From NCBI GenBank assembly GCA_018660825.1, contig JABJJO010000125.1, forward strand, positions 1 to 44,057: 44,057 nt of DNA, given 5' to 3'. The notes beneath the pieces are model-generated. The model saw only the letters and a program-made list of their open reading frames with translations. It did not search any database and was not told the DNA's origin. The DNA is from Planctomycetaceae bacterium (GTDB lineage Bacteria; Planctomycetota; Planctomycetia; Pirellulales; Pirellulaceae). Made by a program: the position numbers and the translations under genes. Below are positions 1-9,814 of the stretch, in pieces (positions within the stretch are counted from its first letter, which is position 1; every line of letters starts with the position of its first letter).

Positions 1-1
1 C

Positions 2-973
2 ATTCAACTACGAGGAGAACCTGCCAAGTTGGGAGGGCAGGTACCCAGACGTTTCTTGGAAGTGTTTGGCGCCGAGCAGTTACCGAAGGGATACAAAGGG
101 AGTGGTCGCTTGCAGTTTGCGGACTGGATCACAAGCCCGGAAAATCCGCTGGCGGCACGTGTCCTCGTCAACCGAGTTTGGCAATGGCATTTCGGGCGGG
201 GAATTGTCTCCACGCCAAGTGACTTCGGGTTCCGTGGAGCGAGACCCACACATCCAGAATTGCTTAATTGGCTGACCGCAGAATTCATTGCATCCAACTG
301 GTCTATCAAGCATTTACACCGAGTCATGATGCAGTCTCGCGTCTATCAACTATCGAGCATCAACCCATCCGAAAAACCACAAATTGATCCGGGAAACAGT
401 CTGCTGTGGAGATATACAAGACGACCACTGGATGCCGAATCTATGCGGGATGCCATGCTTGCGGTCAGTGGAATTCTTGACCACAGCAAACCAAAACCTC
501 ATCCCTTTCCTGACGTAAACTCGTGGGGATTTACAATTCATCATCCGTTTCATGGTGTATATCAATCGAATCACCGCAGCGTCTATTTAATGCAGCAACG
601 CAATCGTCGTAATCCCTATTTAGAACTATTCGACTCCGCAGATCCAAATGTCAGCATAGGCAATCGCCAACCCACAGTCACGCCAACTCAGGCCCTATTT
701 CTGATGAACTCCAAATTTGTTCATGATCAAGCAAACGCCATGGCACAACGCCTTCTCCTCTCCGCAAAAACGACGGAGCAACGTGTACAACTGGCATTCG
801 AAATAGGACACGGCCGACAACCAAGCAAATTGGATTTCGAGGCAGCAGTTGAATTTGTAACCACCTACAATGAGCAACCTCCTCGACAAACCCCACCCGC
901 CTCCCAACAGGAGGTCTGGTCAGGTTTAGCCCGTGTGATTTTAACCAGCAATGGTTTTCTGTTTGTCGACTAA
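2..973 (+). CDS. PSCyt1/DUF1549/DUF1553 protein, C-terminal part (5' end outside window)
   Basis: This is the C-terminal third of a large secreted planctomycete protein. The reading frame is open from the first bases of the window, so the start lies upstream. What remains is the DUF1553 (PSD1) domain, recognised from the run RLQFADWITSPENPLAARV, the VNRVWQWHFGRGIV segment, the PTHPELLNWLTAEF segment and the RRPLDAESMRDAM segment. In complete family members an N-terminal cytochrome-like CxxCH domain and DUF1549 come first; they are not visible here. The biochemical role of the family is not established; an exported redox or carbohydrate-related role is usually inferred. A DUF1501 gene follows 20 bases downstream on the same strand, the standard pairing. 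Family confidence is high; function is unknown. Confidence 0.88.
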   Translation: MQLRGEPAKLGGQVPRRFLEVFGAEQLPKGYKGSGRLQFADWITSPENPLAARVLVNRVWQWHFGRGIVSTPSDFGFRGARPTHPELLNWLTAEFIASNWSIKHLHRVMMQSRVYQLSSINPSEKPQIDPGNSLLWRYTRRPLDAESMRDAMLAVSGILDHSKPKPHPFPDVNSWGFTIHHPFHGVYQSNHRSVYLMQQRNRRNPYLELFDSADPNVSIGNRQPTVTPTQALFLMNSKFVHDQANAMAQRLLLSAKTTEQRVQLAFEIGHGRQPSKLDFEAAVEFVTTYNEQPPRQTPPASQQEVWSGLARVILTSNGFLFVD

Positions 974-993
974 CATCTTTTCATGAGTTAAGC

Positions 994-2409
994 ATGAGTA
1001 CTCCATTGACCCATAATCGCCGCCAATTCCTGAAGGAAGCCTCAGGTGGTTTTGCCATGACAGCTTTCGCCGGGATGTGTGGCAAGCTGCGGGCACAGTC
1101 AATAGACCCGCTTGCAAATCGATCCCCACATTTTTCTCCAGCGGCAGATCGCGTTATTTTTATTTATTCGACCGGTGGAGTCTCTCATGTTGACACGTTC
1201 GATTACAAACCACAATTATCTAAAGATCATGGCAAATCGATCGTTGCCTCACGGTGGCTCAACAAGCCCGGAGAATTTACCCGCTACTTAATCAAGCCCC
1301 GCTGGAACTTCAAACAATATGGCGAGAGTGGGACGTGGGTTAGCGATCTTTTCCCACATATCGGATCGGTCATTGACGATATATGCGTACTCAATGCGAT
1401 GCACTGTGATAGTGACGGACATGACAAGGGGACACTAGCCGCGCATACCGGTTCCGCACAATTCACACGTCCCAGCGTCGGATCTTGGGTCAGCTATGGA
1501 CTTGGTACGGAAAACCAAAACCTTCCTTCTTTCATGGTCTTAGCCCCCGCTGCTCCCTACGCGGGTGCACAGACATGGGGCAGCTGCTTTCTGCCGGGCT
1601 GTCATCAGGGAACCCATGTCATCCCAGGAAAAAATCCCATCGCCAACGTTGCTCCTAGAGGGTTATCTCCACAACAACAGCAAAAAGAACTGGGCCTACT
1701 GAACCGCCTTAACCGCAGTCACCAGAACAGCCGTCACACGGATTTGGCGATTAATGCTCGGATACGATCGTTCGAGACCGCCTTTGGGATGCAACAAGCG
1801 GCGCCAGAAGCATTTCAAGTGTCCGCTGAGAACCAGCAGACACTGGAAATGTACGGAATGGAACGTGGCGACACCGCTGGGTTTGGCTGGCAGTGCCTGA
1901 TGGCAAGACGATTAGCAGAACGCGGCGTACGGTTTATTGAACTGATCGATGTTGGTTCCAACAATAACTGGGATTCGCACGGCAACATGAAAGACCACGA
2001 GCGACTGGCAAAAAATATCGACAAGCCTCTAGCGGGACTTATACGTGACTTGAAACAGCGAGGAATGCTCGAACGAACACTATTGGTCTGGACTTCGGAA
2101 TTCGGCCGCACCCCTTTTAACACCAATGCAAATCACGCCGGCAGGGAGCACCACAATTCCTGTTTCACTTCGTGGATGGCCGGTGGCGGGGTAAAAGGGG
2201 GCATGGTCTACGGAAAATCCGACGCATACGGCATCATGCCTACAGAGGAATCGGCGCACACACATGATCTTCACGCGACAATTCTAAACCAGGTAGGTCT
2301 TAATCACGAAGAATTAACCTACCGCCATGCGGGTCGTGATTTTCGCTTAACCGATGTCCGTGGGGAAGTCCTTCATGACATACTCCATTCACAGAAGGCA
2401 GTTGGCTAA
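994..2409 (+). CDS. DUF1501 protein, Tat-exported (cassette 1)
   Basis: A 471-residue DUF1501 protein of the alkaline phosphatase/sulfatase-like superfamily. The N-terminus has a twin-arginine signal (NRRQFLKEASGGFAMTAFAG), so export folded through Tat is likely. Family marks are GGVSHVDTFDYKP near residue 65, GSWVSYGLGTENQNLPSF near 160, WTSEFGRTPF near 370, and the C-terminal HDLHATILNQVGLNHEELTY and AGRDFRLTD runs. It is normal length for the family. It lies 20 bases after the partial DUF1553 gene and forms a two-gene unit with it. The ATG at 994 gives the Tat motif about eight residues from the start, as expected. The substrate is unknown; hydrolase activity is an inference from the superfamily only. 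Confidence 0.92.
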   Translation: MSTPLTHNRRQFLKEASGGFAMTAFAGMCGKLRAQSIDPLANRSPHFSPAADRVIFIYSTGGVSHVDTFDYKPQLSKDHGKSIVASRWLNKPGEFTRYLIKPRWNFKQYGESGTWVSDLFPHIGSVIDDICVLNAMHCDSDGHDKGTLAAHTGSAQFTRPSVGSWVSYGLGTENQNLPSFMVLAPAAPYAGAQTWGSCFLPGCHQGTHVIPGKNPIANVAPRGLSPQQQQKELGLLNRLNRSHQNSRHTDLAINARIRSFETAFGMQQAAPEAFQVSAENQQTLEMYGMERGDTAGFGWQCLMARRLAERGVRFIELIDVGSNNNWDSHGNMKDHERLAKNIDKPLAGLIRDLKQRGMLERTLLVWTSEFGRTPFNTNANHAGREHHNSCFTSWMAGGGVKGGMVYGKSDAYGIMPTEESAHTHDLHATILNQVGLNHEELTYRHAGRDFRLTDVRGEVLHDILHSQKAVG

Positions 2410-2419
2410 ACGACAACCA

Positions 2420-3817
2420 ATGAAATACACTCTCGCAATTACTGCTCTGTTCCTAATTGAATCATCGCTAGCGGCGCAGACGTTTGTCGACGTCACCGCG
2501 AATTCCAAACTAACCGGTATGGCAGGGGGTTCCGTGGCTTGGATCGATTTCAACCAAGATGGACACGAGGACCTAAACGTTTCAAATCAGGTATGGATTA
2601 ACAACGGCGATTCAACCTTCAGGAAACTTGCCGACACCGGTCTCGCTGGATCGGCAGTTTGGGCGGATATCAACAATGACGGGTATCCGGATGCTATGTG
2701 TTGGACCGGAAAGGGGTATCTATTTCTCAACCAGCAAGGAACCGCCCTAACCAATATCAGTGACAACCTTCCTGACTTGCCTACAACTGTTAGTCTCGCC
2801 GCCACCATGGGGGATTTCAACGGTGATGGACTGGTTGACCTGTATGTAGGCGGTTACGAGGGCCCCGGCTATTTGACCGATGTCATGTATTTCAATCAGG
2901 GGGCAAGCGTCTTCAAGGAGGTCTGGCGAACCAAAGGAACGACTATGCCAGCCCGGGGCATTACGACTGCTGACTATGACGAGGACGGAGACCTAGATAT
3001 CTATGTTTCCAATTACCGCCTTGTACCCAATACACTTTGGAATAACGATGGCAAGGGGAAGTTTACGCAAGTAGAGAAAACAGCCAAAGTAGACGGTGAT
3101 GGCGGTCTTGGCGCCTGGGGTCATACGATCGGATCGAGCTGGGGCGATATAGATAACGATGGGCACCTTGATCTATTCGTCGGAAATTTCAGTCACCCGC
3201 CTGCATATCAGGATAGGGCAAAGTTTTTAAGAAACCTTGGAAAAGATGGGGCGTATGTCTTTGACGACAGAACAGCCAATGCAGGACTTGCGTGGCAGGA
3301 ATCTTTTGCATCACCAACTCTCGGTGACTACGACAACGATGGTTTACTCGATCTCTATTTTACAACTGTCTATGGCGGGGATCACTGCGTGCTGTACAAA
3401 AATGCCAACGATTTTCAATTCAAAGATGTCACGCAGGCATCTGGAATCACGGCCGACACCACCTATCAGGCCGCATGGGGAGACTATGACAATGACGGCG
3501 ATCTAGATCTCGTCACCAAGGGGCGGCTCTATCAAAACAATACCCCCAAAAAAAACTTCGTGCAAGTCAAACTTGTGGGAACGGGCTTAATCGATAAAAT
3601 GGCATTCGGCGCTCAGGTGCGAATCACGGTGGCCGACCGTGTATACACCCGACAGGTCAGTTCTTCGACTGGACAAGGCAATCAAAATTCATCTATTTTG
3701 CATTTCGGTTTAGGAGATTACGCTGGCTCATTGAAGGCTCAAGTCTCATGGCTAGGTGGCAAACAGACAACAAGAACACTTAAACTAAATCACCTCAATA
3801 CGATCCATCCCCAATAG
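2420..3817 (+). CDS. Secreted FG-GAP/VCBS-repeat protein with UnbV (ASPIC) C-terminus
   Basis: A 465-residue exported beta-propeller protein. The frame is open upstream to 2354, but the ATG at 2420 gives a clean signal peptide (MKYTLAITALFLIESSLAAQ), so it is preferred; this start is 10 bases after the DUF1501 stop. At least seven FG-GAP-type repeats carry Ca-binding-like D-x-D/N-x-D-G-x-x-D cores, for example DFNQDGHEDL, DINNDGYPD, DFNGDGLVDL, DYDEDGDLDI, DIDNDGHLDL, DYDNDGLLDL and DYDNDGDLDL. The last ~90 residues match the ASPIC/UnbV domain (FGAQVRITVADRVYTRQVSS, then HFGLGD and VSWLGG). Such proteins are usually extracellular and may bind partners or matrix. Co-transcription with the upstream cassette is likely from the spacing. 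The specific ligand is unknown. Confidence 0.88.
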   Translation: MKYTLAITALFLIESSLAAQTFVDVTANSKLTGMAGGSVAWIDFNQDGHEDLNVSNQVWINNGDSTFRKLADTGLAGSAVWADINNDGYPDAMCWTGKGYLFLNQQGTALTNISDNLPDLPTTVSLAATMGDFNGDGLVDLYVGGYEGPGYLTDVMYFNQGASVFKEVWRTKGTTMPARGITTADYDEDGDLDIYVSNYRLVPNTLWNNDGKGKFTQVEKTAKVDGDGGLGAWGHTIGSSWGDIDNDGHLDLFVGNFSHPPAYQDRAKFLRNLGKDGAYVFDDRTANAGLAWQESFASPTLGDYDNDGLLDLYFTTVYGGDHCVLYKNANDFQFKDVTQASGITADTTYQAAWGDYDNDGDLDLVTKGRLYQNNTPKKNFVQVKLVGTGLIDKMAFGAQVRITVADRVYTRQVSSSTGQGNQNSSILHFGLGDYAGSLKAQVSWLGGKQTTRTLKLNHLNTIHPQ

Positions 3818-4030
3818 AACTGTAAAACAAAAGATAGCCAGTGTTTCTACTAAATACGTTGCCGAGTTGGGAGAACTGGTCTTCGGCTTGTTAAGCGGAT
3901 TATATATCAGTTGAAAACATTAAGTTTCATCGCATAACAAACCGAGCGTTGCTAAACAGCGTTTACGCTACCGCACATCAGATAACTTCAGATTGCTGCA
4001 AGCCATGACGCTATCCAACTATAACTCGCT

Positions 4031-4606
4031 TCACTCCCAGAGTATTTCATCCAGAACCTGTCCATCCGGGTGATTAGTTTTCCATTCTCCCCAGGACATT
4101 AATTCAAATGGGTACTCCCCATATGGAATATTTTCCGCTTCCTGCAAATACGATTTTCCTTTAACCAATATTGCCATATGCCCCGCGGCCAGCCCTGCCT
4201 GCATGATATCCAGTTTCTCTTCGCCGGGCTGCCCTTGAAAAACACGTACGCATTCCGACTCATTGCAGTAGGTTACCGCAATCGGAAGGCCTTCATAGAC
4301 TTCACTGACCACATGCTCGGACATACCATTCATCCAACGTTTCGGAAAAGCGTAGTGCTGTTCACCAATGTTTAACGTAATCACTTCGTCCTGATCATCA
4401 AGGTTGGCCCCCCCGACAGTCACAAACGAACGCTCTGGTGTTTCAAACTGACCATCCAAAAACTCATCCTGTAGCATTTCGTCATCGGGATACTGCTCTG
4501 TTACTTGAAGCGCAATGTGATCCGTTACAAGCAAACAGCCGTATGCCAGTAGGGCGGCTAGCAGCAACACCCCCGCACCAGCAGTTATATACTTCACTTT
4601 GGCCAT
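4031..4606 (-). CDS. Small membrane-anchored DUF3179-like protein
   Basis: A 191-residue protein with one N-terminal membrane segment (about residues 8-28, AGAGVLLLAALLAYGCLLV) and a soluble, acidic outer domain. The segment GLPIAVTYCNESECVRVF (Cys114 and Cys119) together with the preceding HYAFPKRWM and the following GHMAILVKG resembles DUF3179, where a PVAVTYCP motif is typical; the match is partial, so this is a moderate call. The frame opens at a GTG at 4615, but the ATG at 4606 has GGGAAG eight bases upstream and is the better start. The gene sits alone between a plus-strand propeller gene and a minus-strand DUF1501 gene. Function is unknown. Confidence 0.6.
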   Translation of the reverse strand: MAKVKYITAGAGVLLLAALLAYGCLLVTDHIALQVTEQYPDDEMLQDEFLDGQFETPERSFVTVGGANLDDQDEVITLNIGEQHYAFPKRWMNGMSEHVVSEVYEGLPIAVTYCNESECVRVFQGQPGEEKLDIMQAGLAAGHMAILVKGKSYLQEAENIPYGEYPFELMSWGEWKTNHPDGQVLDEILWE

Positions 4607-4726
4607 CGCATACACTTCCCAGCATTAAAAATAAGCGTTCCTATTAAGATGATGCTCATAACTCGTTGCATCTCCCAAAATTGCCCAGCTGAGCCGAATA
4701 TTGGAAGGTATATAGCGAGTCCTGTG

Positions 4727-6154
4727 TCAGGCCAGAACTTCCTTTACAACTTGTCCATGGATATCGGTCAAACGGAAATCTCGACCTGCATAACGGTATG
4801 TCAATTGTTCGTGATTAAGTCCCAACAGGTGCAACAACGTGGCGTGCAAATCGTGCATGTGGACCTTGTCCTTGACCGCTTTATGTCCGAACTCGTCGGT
4901 GGCACCATGGGCAAAACCGGACTTTAGGCAATCGCCAGCCAACCAGGTAGTAAATCCGTCTGCGTTGTGATCGCGGCCCGTGCCATTCTTTTCAGCATAA
5001 GGAGTACGACCGAATTCACCACTGAACCAGACGATGGTATCTTCGAGCAGTCCTCGCTGTTTCAAATCCTGTAGCAAACCAGCGATTGGCTTGTCAACCG
5101 CCTTTGCCTGCGGTGCATGTTGGGGCAATTTCGAATGCTGATCCCAATTGGAAGCTCCGCCGGCGGCACCCGAGGTGACCTGCACAAACCGAACTCCGTT
5201 TTCGCATAGTCGCCTAGCCATCAGGCACTGACGACCGAAATTATCAGTTTCCTTTTCACCGATTCCGTACATGGCCATCGTATTCTGAGTCTCTTGGCTC
5301 AAATCGAACACACCGGGTGCATTGTTCTGCATCCGCCACGCCAATTCATAGGAACTGATGACCGCTTCTAATTCAAAGTCTCGATTTGTGCTGTTCAATT
5401 GTTCTACGTTGAGGCGTTGTAGGAATTCGAACTGTCGACGCTGTGCATCTTTTGACAAATCCGTGTTGCTCAGGTTGCGAATCGTCGCGTTCGCGTCAAA
5501 TTTTCCAGCCTTACCAATGGCTGTTCCTTGATTTGCTGCGGGAAGAAAAGCGCTGCCGTAATTGCGTGCGCCGCCAGACGTGGGTATCGGACCTAGCGAA
5601 ATAAACCCTGGCAAATTCTCATTCTCAGTCCCTAGACCATACGTAACCCAAGACCCGAATGATGGTCGTATGAAATTTGTTGAACCACAGTGTAGAAACA
5701 GCGTCGCTGGTCCGTGCGCAACCCCTTCCGTTTGCATTGAATGAATAAAGGTAAGGTCGTCTGAATGCACCGCCGTCTCACGAAACAACTCAGAAGTCTG
5801 ACGACCCGAATCTCCATATTGCTTGTACTTCCACATGGGTTTCATAACCCGCTCAGAAGTACCACGTTTTCCTGTATTCGCTATTGTACGAGCATCGTCG
5901 AACGGCATTTTCTTGCCGTCATTCTTGTATAACGCCGGTTTATAATCGTATGTGTCTACGTGGCTGGGCCCGCCCTGCATAAACAGAAAAATAATCCGCT
6001 TGGCCTGAGGACGCAAATGTGGCTTTTTGACCGCGAGCGGATTTCCTGCATAAGCTGAGTCCGCACATAATCCGGCCAACGCCAGACTGCCGAAACCACA
6101 GGCGGATTGCTGCAGGGCGGCTCGTCGCGTGATGAATTTTTTATTCTCACTCAT
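4727..6154 (-). CDS. DUF1501 protein, Tat-exported (cassette 2)
   Basis: A 475-residue DUF1501 protein. The N-terminus has ITRRAALQQSACGFGSLALAG, a twin-arginine signal. Family marks include FLFMQGGPSHVDTYDYKP near residue 60, GSWVTYGLGTENENLPGF near 165, WFSGEFGRTPY near 375, GRDHNADGFTTW near 395, and the C-terminal MHDLHATLLHLLGLNHEQL and AGRDFRLTDIHG runs. AGGTG lies seven bases upstream of the ATG. The gene starts 15 bases after the stop of the DUF1549/DUF1553 gene at 6170-9013, so the two are almost surely one operon. Assignment to the alkaline phosphatase-like superfamily is family knowledge; substrate and activity are unknown. Confidence 0.93.
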   Translation of the reverse strand: MSENKKFITRRAALQQSACGFGSLALAGLCADSAYAGNPLAVKKPHLRPQAKRIIFLFMQGGPSHVDTYDYKPALYKNDGKKMPFDDARTIANTGKRGTSERVMKPMWKYKQYGDSGRQTSELFRETAVHSDDLTFIHSMQTEGVAHGPATLFLHCGSTNFIRPSFGSWVTYGLGTENENLPGFISLGPIPTSGGARNYGSAFLPAANQGTAIGKAGKFDANATIRNLSNTDLSKDAQRRQFEFLQRLNVEQLNSTNRDFELEAVISSYELAWRMQNNAPGVFDLSQETQNTMAMYGIGEKETDNFGRQCLMARRLCENGVRFVQVTSGAAGGASNWDQHSKLPQHAPQAKAVDKPIAGLLQDLKQRGLLEDTIVWFSGEFGRTPYAEKNGTGRDHNADGFTTWLAGDCLKSGFAHGATDEFGHKAVKDKVHMHDLHATLLHLLGLNHEQLTYRYAGRDFRLTDIHGQVVKEVLA

Positions 6155-6169
6155 AAAATAACACCTGCT

Positions 6170-9013
6170 TTAGCGGACGTAACGGAATTCGATGGTCGAG
6201 AACATTGATTGTACCATCTGTGTCCAGGCGTCAACCTGGCGATTTTCAGTCGTATCGGTAACCGATGTCAGAAACTCTTGGGTAAGCAAGAGTTCCGTCT
6301 CCGTTGCCCGCCGTCCTAGGATCTGCAGATAAGCCTGCTCAATACGATTTGTTGTTGTCATTTGTGATTCACTCAGAAGTCGTTCGGCGGTGAGCCGAGC
6401 CTGAGCACTCACGAAGGCATGATTCATCATAAACAGAGCTTGCGGAGCCACGGTGCTGACGTCGCGGCGGCCTGTCACCATACTTGGATTGGCAAAATCG
6501 AACACTTCAAACAGTTCCGGTAAACTGCACCGAAACACTGGTACGTAAACACTGCGACGTGGCGCCTCAAATCGAAAACCGACGTCCGTAGTAAGATTAG
6601 CTGGAAAAGTGGCCCCTCGCATCTGTAACTCTAACGTGCCGCCTACCGACAGCATCGTATCACGGATAGATTCCGCATCTAGACGTCGATGATTCATATG
6701 GGCCAACAGTCGATTCTCAGGATCCGCCTGCTGGTCACCTCGCGCGGACGAAAGGCGATACGTTCTAGAAAGCACAATCGTACGGATCAGCTTTTTGACG
6801 GACCAACCATGCTGAACGAATTGCATCGCTAAATGATCGAGTAGTTCCGGATGCGACGGAGATTCACCCGTGGTGCCAAAGTTGTCAACGGTGCGGACCA
6901 ATCCTGCGCCGAACAACCAATGCCAGACGCGGTTCACCATGACGCGCGATGTCAATGGATTAGCTGGATCGACAATCCAGTGCGCAAGTTCCAGTCGACC
7001 ACTGCTGTTAGTGGGCATTTCAGGTGCTGGTCCGTAGTTGGCAACCTGCAGGACGCCGCGTGGAGCGATGTCGCCCAGACTATCGATACGACCACGAATA
7101 TGAATTCTCAAATCCGTCGACTTCGAATTTTCGACTGCTGAATTAACCATTTCGCGAACAGGCTTTTGTTTATTGAGTCGGGAAAGTTCAGCTGTCAGTG
7201 TAGATATTTTCTTTTTGAGTTCCTGCTGTTCTACAGCTGCCAGTTCTTTCGCCACTTGTGATGCGGAACGGGTTGTGACGGCGTCCTTGGTGACAGGTAG
7301 AAACTGTAGGGCGTCGGCTGTTACAATTCCGTTGGTACTCTCGTTCGAGATCAGGACGCGATTCTGTTGATCTGCACTAAATCGATACGTACCGAGTGAA
7401 AGGAAGCGTCTGTTAAGGGGTGGTTCTTTTCGCATGTCGACGACCACTAACTCTTTACCCGCAGCGCTGAATATCTCAACTGGCACATTGGATGCACGCC
7501 CGCCTCCCCCCGAATAGGCAAAACGCACTTCATATTCCCCATCTGCGAGTTCGGGAATGTAGGTAAGTGTTTTGGCCCCTTTTCCTTTATTATCGTCGTG
7601 AATGTACCCTTTACCGACATAGTGTTTGGAATACACTGAGTTTGTCCATTTACCAACGATTATCACGTCGTCATCATCAACGATGATTCCTGGTAATGAA
7701 GAGGCGGTAACTACTTTAGGAAAAGCTGTTTCCGACTGTGGATCCAGTCTGGATTTCAATGCATTTATTTCATTCTCTACTTTGGCAACCGCTAAATCGT
7801 GAATTTCCAATTCTCGCTGTACCTCTTCAGTAAAAGGCAACGGGATTTCCATAGTCGTTGAAACGTTGGAATGCTTCAACCCCTGAACATTTTTGAGAAT
7901 CCCTGCCATCGCATAATAATCACTAGTAGGGATAGGATCGAATTTGTGATCGTGGCAACGCGCGCAGGTAATCGTTTGTGCCATTAAACCTTTTCCTATA
8001 ACGTCGAGTTGTTCATCGACCACATCCATACCAAGTTGATTCTTGTTTTGATTCTCCAGCAGCGCGTCACCCATTACCAAAAACGTGGTGGCGATCAAAT
8101 TTTGCCGTTGCGCCTCGACTGACGACGCCTCAAGCAAATCACCTGCGAGTTGTTGCGTTAGAAACTGATCAAAAGGCTGGTCCGTATTAAACGCTTCAAT
8201 TACGTAGTCGCGATAACGCCAGGCATATTTGAGCAATTTCCCACGCAGCGACATCGACTCAGCGAAACGCACCACATCAAGCCAGCGCCGCCCCCAACGT
8301 TCCCCGAAGCGAGGTGACGCCATCAACTGATCTACGAGATTCTCGTAAGCCAGCGGCGACTTGTCGTTGATGAACTGAGTGATCTCTTCTGGCGTCGGAG
8401 GCAAGCCGATGAGATCGAAGTAAATTCGACGCACTAAGATAATCTTTTCCGCATCAGGACTCGGATGCAAATTCGCCGATTCCAATTTTGCAAGTATGAA
8501 ACGGTCGATATCGTTATTGGACCAGGCGTCGTTTTTCACCCTAGGTATGACTGGTGTCCGCAGTGGCTGATAGGCCCAGTGTTTTCGACCGGCTTCGATG
8601 TCGATCAAATTTGGTTTGGCAACTTCGGTAGTCTCGCGACGCGGATCCTCTGCACCATCACGAATCCACTTTTCGAAATCGTCAATGATGACTTGCGACA
8701 ACTTCTGCTTCGGAGGCATCTCAAAGGCATCGTGTTTCAACGAGGAAATTAACAGGCTTTCTTCGGGTTCACCGGGAACGACCGCTGGGCCCGATTCGCC
8801 ACCATCTAGCAACCCTTGGCGGGAATCGACAAACAAGCCTCCCCGAAGTGTCTTGGAATCGGCCGCATGGCATTCATAACAATGCTGTACGAGCACCGGC
8901 CGAATTTTCGATTCAAAGAACTCGATTTTCGGATTGGTTTGCGAAAAGACCCACGGCGCAAACGTGCAACTTGTAACCCAGACCGTAATAAATGCGTAGA
9001 CGATTTTCAACAT
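6170..9013 (-). CDS. PSCyt1-DUF1549-golvesin-like-DUF1553 secreted protein (cassette 2)
   Basis: A 947-residue exported protein with signal peptide (about residues 1-24). Domains in order: planctomycete cytochrome C (PSCyt1) with C45-x-x-C48-H49; DUF1549 about 160-375, ending in a second CxxCH (C350, C353, H354) followed by DHKFDPIP; a golvesin/xanthan-lyase-type carbohydrate-binding-like domain about 443-574, with WTNSVYSKHYVGKGYIHDD, the YEVRFAYSGGGGRASNVPV run and VTADALQFLPV; a short coiled coil about 585-615; and DUF1553 about 680-920 (VNRVWHWLFGAGLVR, RLDAESIRDTML). The two CxxCH motifs suggest heme c or a structural relic; only experiment can tell. The inserted golvesin-like module suggests contact with a glycan or surface. 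The partner DUF1501 gene follows 15 bases later. Confidence 0.92.
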   Translation of the reverse strand: MLKIVYAFITVWVTSCTFAPWVFSQTNPKIEFFESKIRPVLVQHCYECHAADSKTLRGGLFVDSRQGLLDGGESGPAVVPGEPEESLLISSLKHDAFEMPPKQKLSQVIIDDFEKWIRDGAEDPRRETTEVAKPNLIDIEAGRKHWAYQPLRTPVIPRVKNDAWSNNDIDRFILAKLESANLHPSPDAEKIILVRRIYFDLIGLPPTPEEITQFINDKSPLAYENLVDQLMASPRFGERWGRRWLDVVRFAESMSLRGKLLKYAWRYRDYVIEAFNTDQPFDQFLTQQLAGDLLEASSVEAQRQNLIATTFLVMGDALLENQNKNQLGMDVVDEQLDVIGKGLMAQTITCARCHDHKFDPIPTSDYYAMAGILKNVQGLKHSNVSTTMEIPLPFTEEVQRELEIHDLAVAKVENEINALKSRLDPQSETAFPKVVTASSLPGIIVDDDDVIIVGKWTNSVYSKHYVGKGYIHDDNKGKGAKTLTYIPELADGEYEVRFAYSGGGGRASNVPVEIFSAAGKELVVVDMRKEPPLNRRFLSLGTYRFSADQQNRVLISNESTNGIVTADALQFLPVTKDAVTTRSASQVAKELAAVEQQELKKKISTLTAELSRLNKQKPVREMVNSAVENSKSTDLRIHIRGRIDSLGDIAPRGVLQVANYGPAPEMPTNSSGRLELAHWIVDPANPLTSRVMVNRVWHWLFGAGLVRTVDNFGTTGESPSHPELLDHLAMQFVQHGWSVKKLIRTIVLSRTYRLSSARGDQQADPENRLLAHMNHRRLDAESIRDTMLSVGGTLELQMRGATFPANLTTDVGFRFEAPRRSVYVPVFRCSLPELFEVFDFANPSMVTGRRDVSTVAPQALFMMNHAFVSAQARLTAERLLSESQMTTTNRIEQAYLQILGRRATETELLLTQEFLTSVTDTTENRQVDAWTQMVQSMFSTIEFRYVR

Positions 9014-9124
9014 TGCTATATTTTAACCAAGATCCTGATTTAGAGACAGTCAAATATTGCCATGCCGTCCGCATGTCCACGCGATTTTCGTCCAAACCTT
9101 GCCAAAACATTTTTAAGTCGAGGC

Positions 9125-9814
9125 TTAGGGTACGGCCTGGAACATCTGCTGTATAACCAGTTCTTTATCCTTGATTTGGATCTGTAGATCAAAGAAACCT
9201 GCACCGCGTGATACGTGGGGAAACGAGATGGAAAAATTCTCTCCTCGTTTGCGGAAACCCATTGGATTTTCCCAGGCTATCTTTTCAAAATTAGCCTGGT
9301 TTACCGCCGGCTCGATAATATAGTTCTTTGTTAAAAGCAGACCCAACATTGATTCTGCCTCTTGCATTGTTAGGCCCTGTATGGTGCGAGTACGATACTC
9401 TTTCTTATCCACCTTCAGGATGATTTCTTTTTGCGCCCTAGGTTTCCCTGCCCAGTATTCTCCTATCTGCAAGTCATCCTCCTTGGGCTCCGCATTAGGA
9501 TGCCACCACTTCTTGTAAGTGACGTTCAGCACTTGGGTGGAAACTTCACGACCCTTGACCTGCTCGACTCCCTGGACCCGAATACCGCGGGCTTGTGTCG
9601 GATAGAGGTTATAAGTGGAAAGCTTGGCGACCTGCTTAATACCTCGTTTTGCTGCCAACTGGATCACAACCTTCTCTTGGTCCTTAGACAGCACCGAACC
9701 GGGCACATAGTCACGCTGGATTTGGTCTTTTTCGACACCGTTCACATGGAACAACTGAGGTATCCCAAACGCCGCTAAACAAAACACTGATACAACAATT
9801 CTTAGGTTTTTCAT
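9125..9814 (-). CDS. Secreted protein of unknown function
   Basis: A 229-residue protein with a signal peptide (MKNLRIVVSVFCLAAFGIPQ). No family is recognised. The mature part is lysine-rich and predicted mostly beta, with segments such as VTYKKWWHPNAEP and GEYWAGKPRAQKEIILKVDKKEY, which give an impression of a small secreted beta-sandwich. GAAGGAAAG lies about nine bases upstream of the ATG and supports this start. It lies 111 bases upstream of the cytochrome-type gene at 9013 on the same strand, so co-transcription is possible but not shown. A divergent DUF1080 gene lies on the other side. Confidence 0.72.
   Translation of the reverse strand: MKNLRIVVSVFCLAAFGIPQLFHVNGVEKDQIQRDYVPGSVLSKDQEKVVIQLAAKRGIKQVAKLSTYNLYPTQARGIRVQGVEQVKGREVSTQVLNVTYKKWWHPNAEPKEDDLQIGEYWAGKPRAQKEIILKVDKKEYRTRTIQGLTMQEAESMLGLLLTKNYIIEPAVNQANFEKIAWENPMGFRKRGENFSISFPHVSRGAGFFDLQIQIKDKELVIQQMFQAVP

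Noticed and set aside
3861-3890. A possible terminator after the FG-GAP gene (GCCGA and TCGGC arms).
   Set aside because: Only five base pairs with a 17-base loop and a poor T tail; not convincing.
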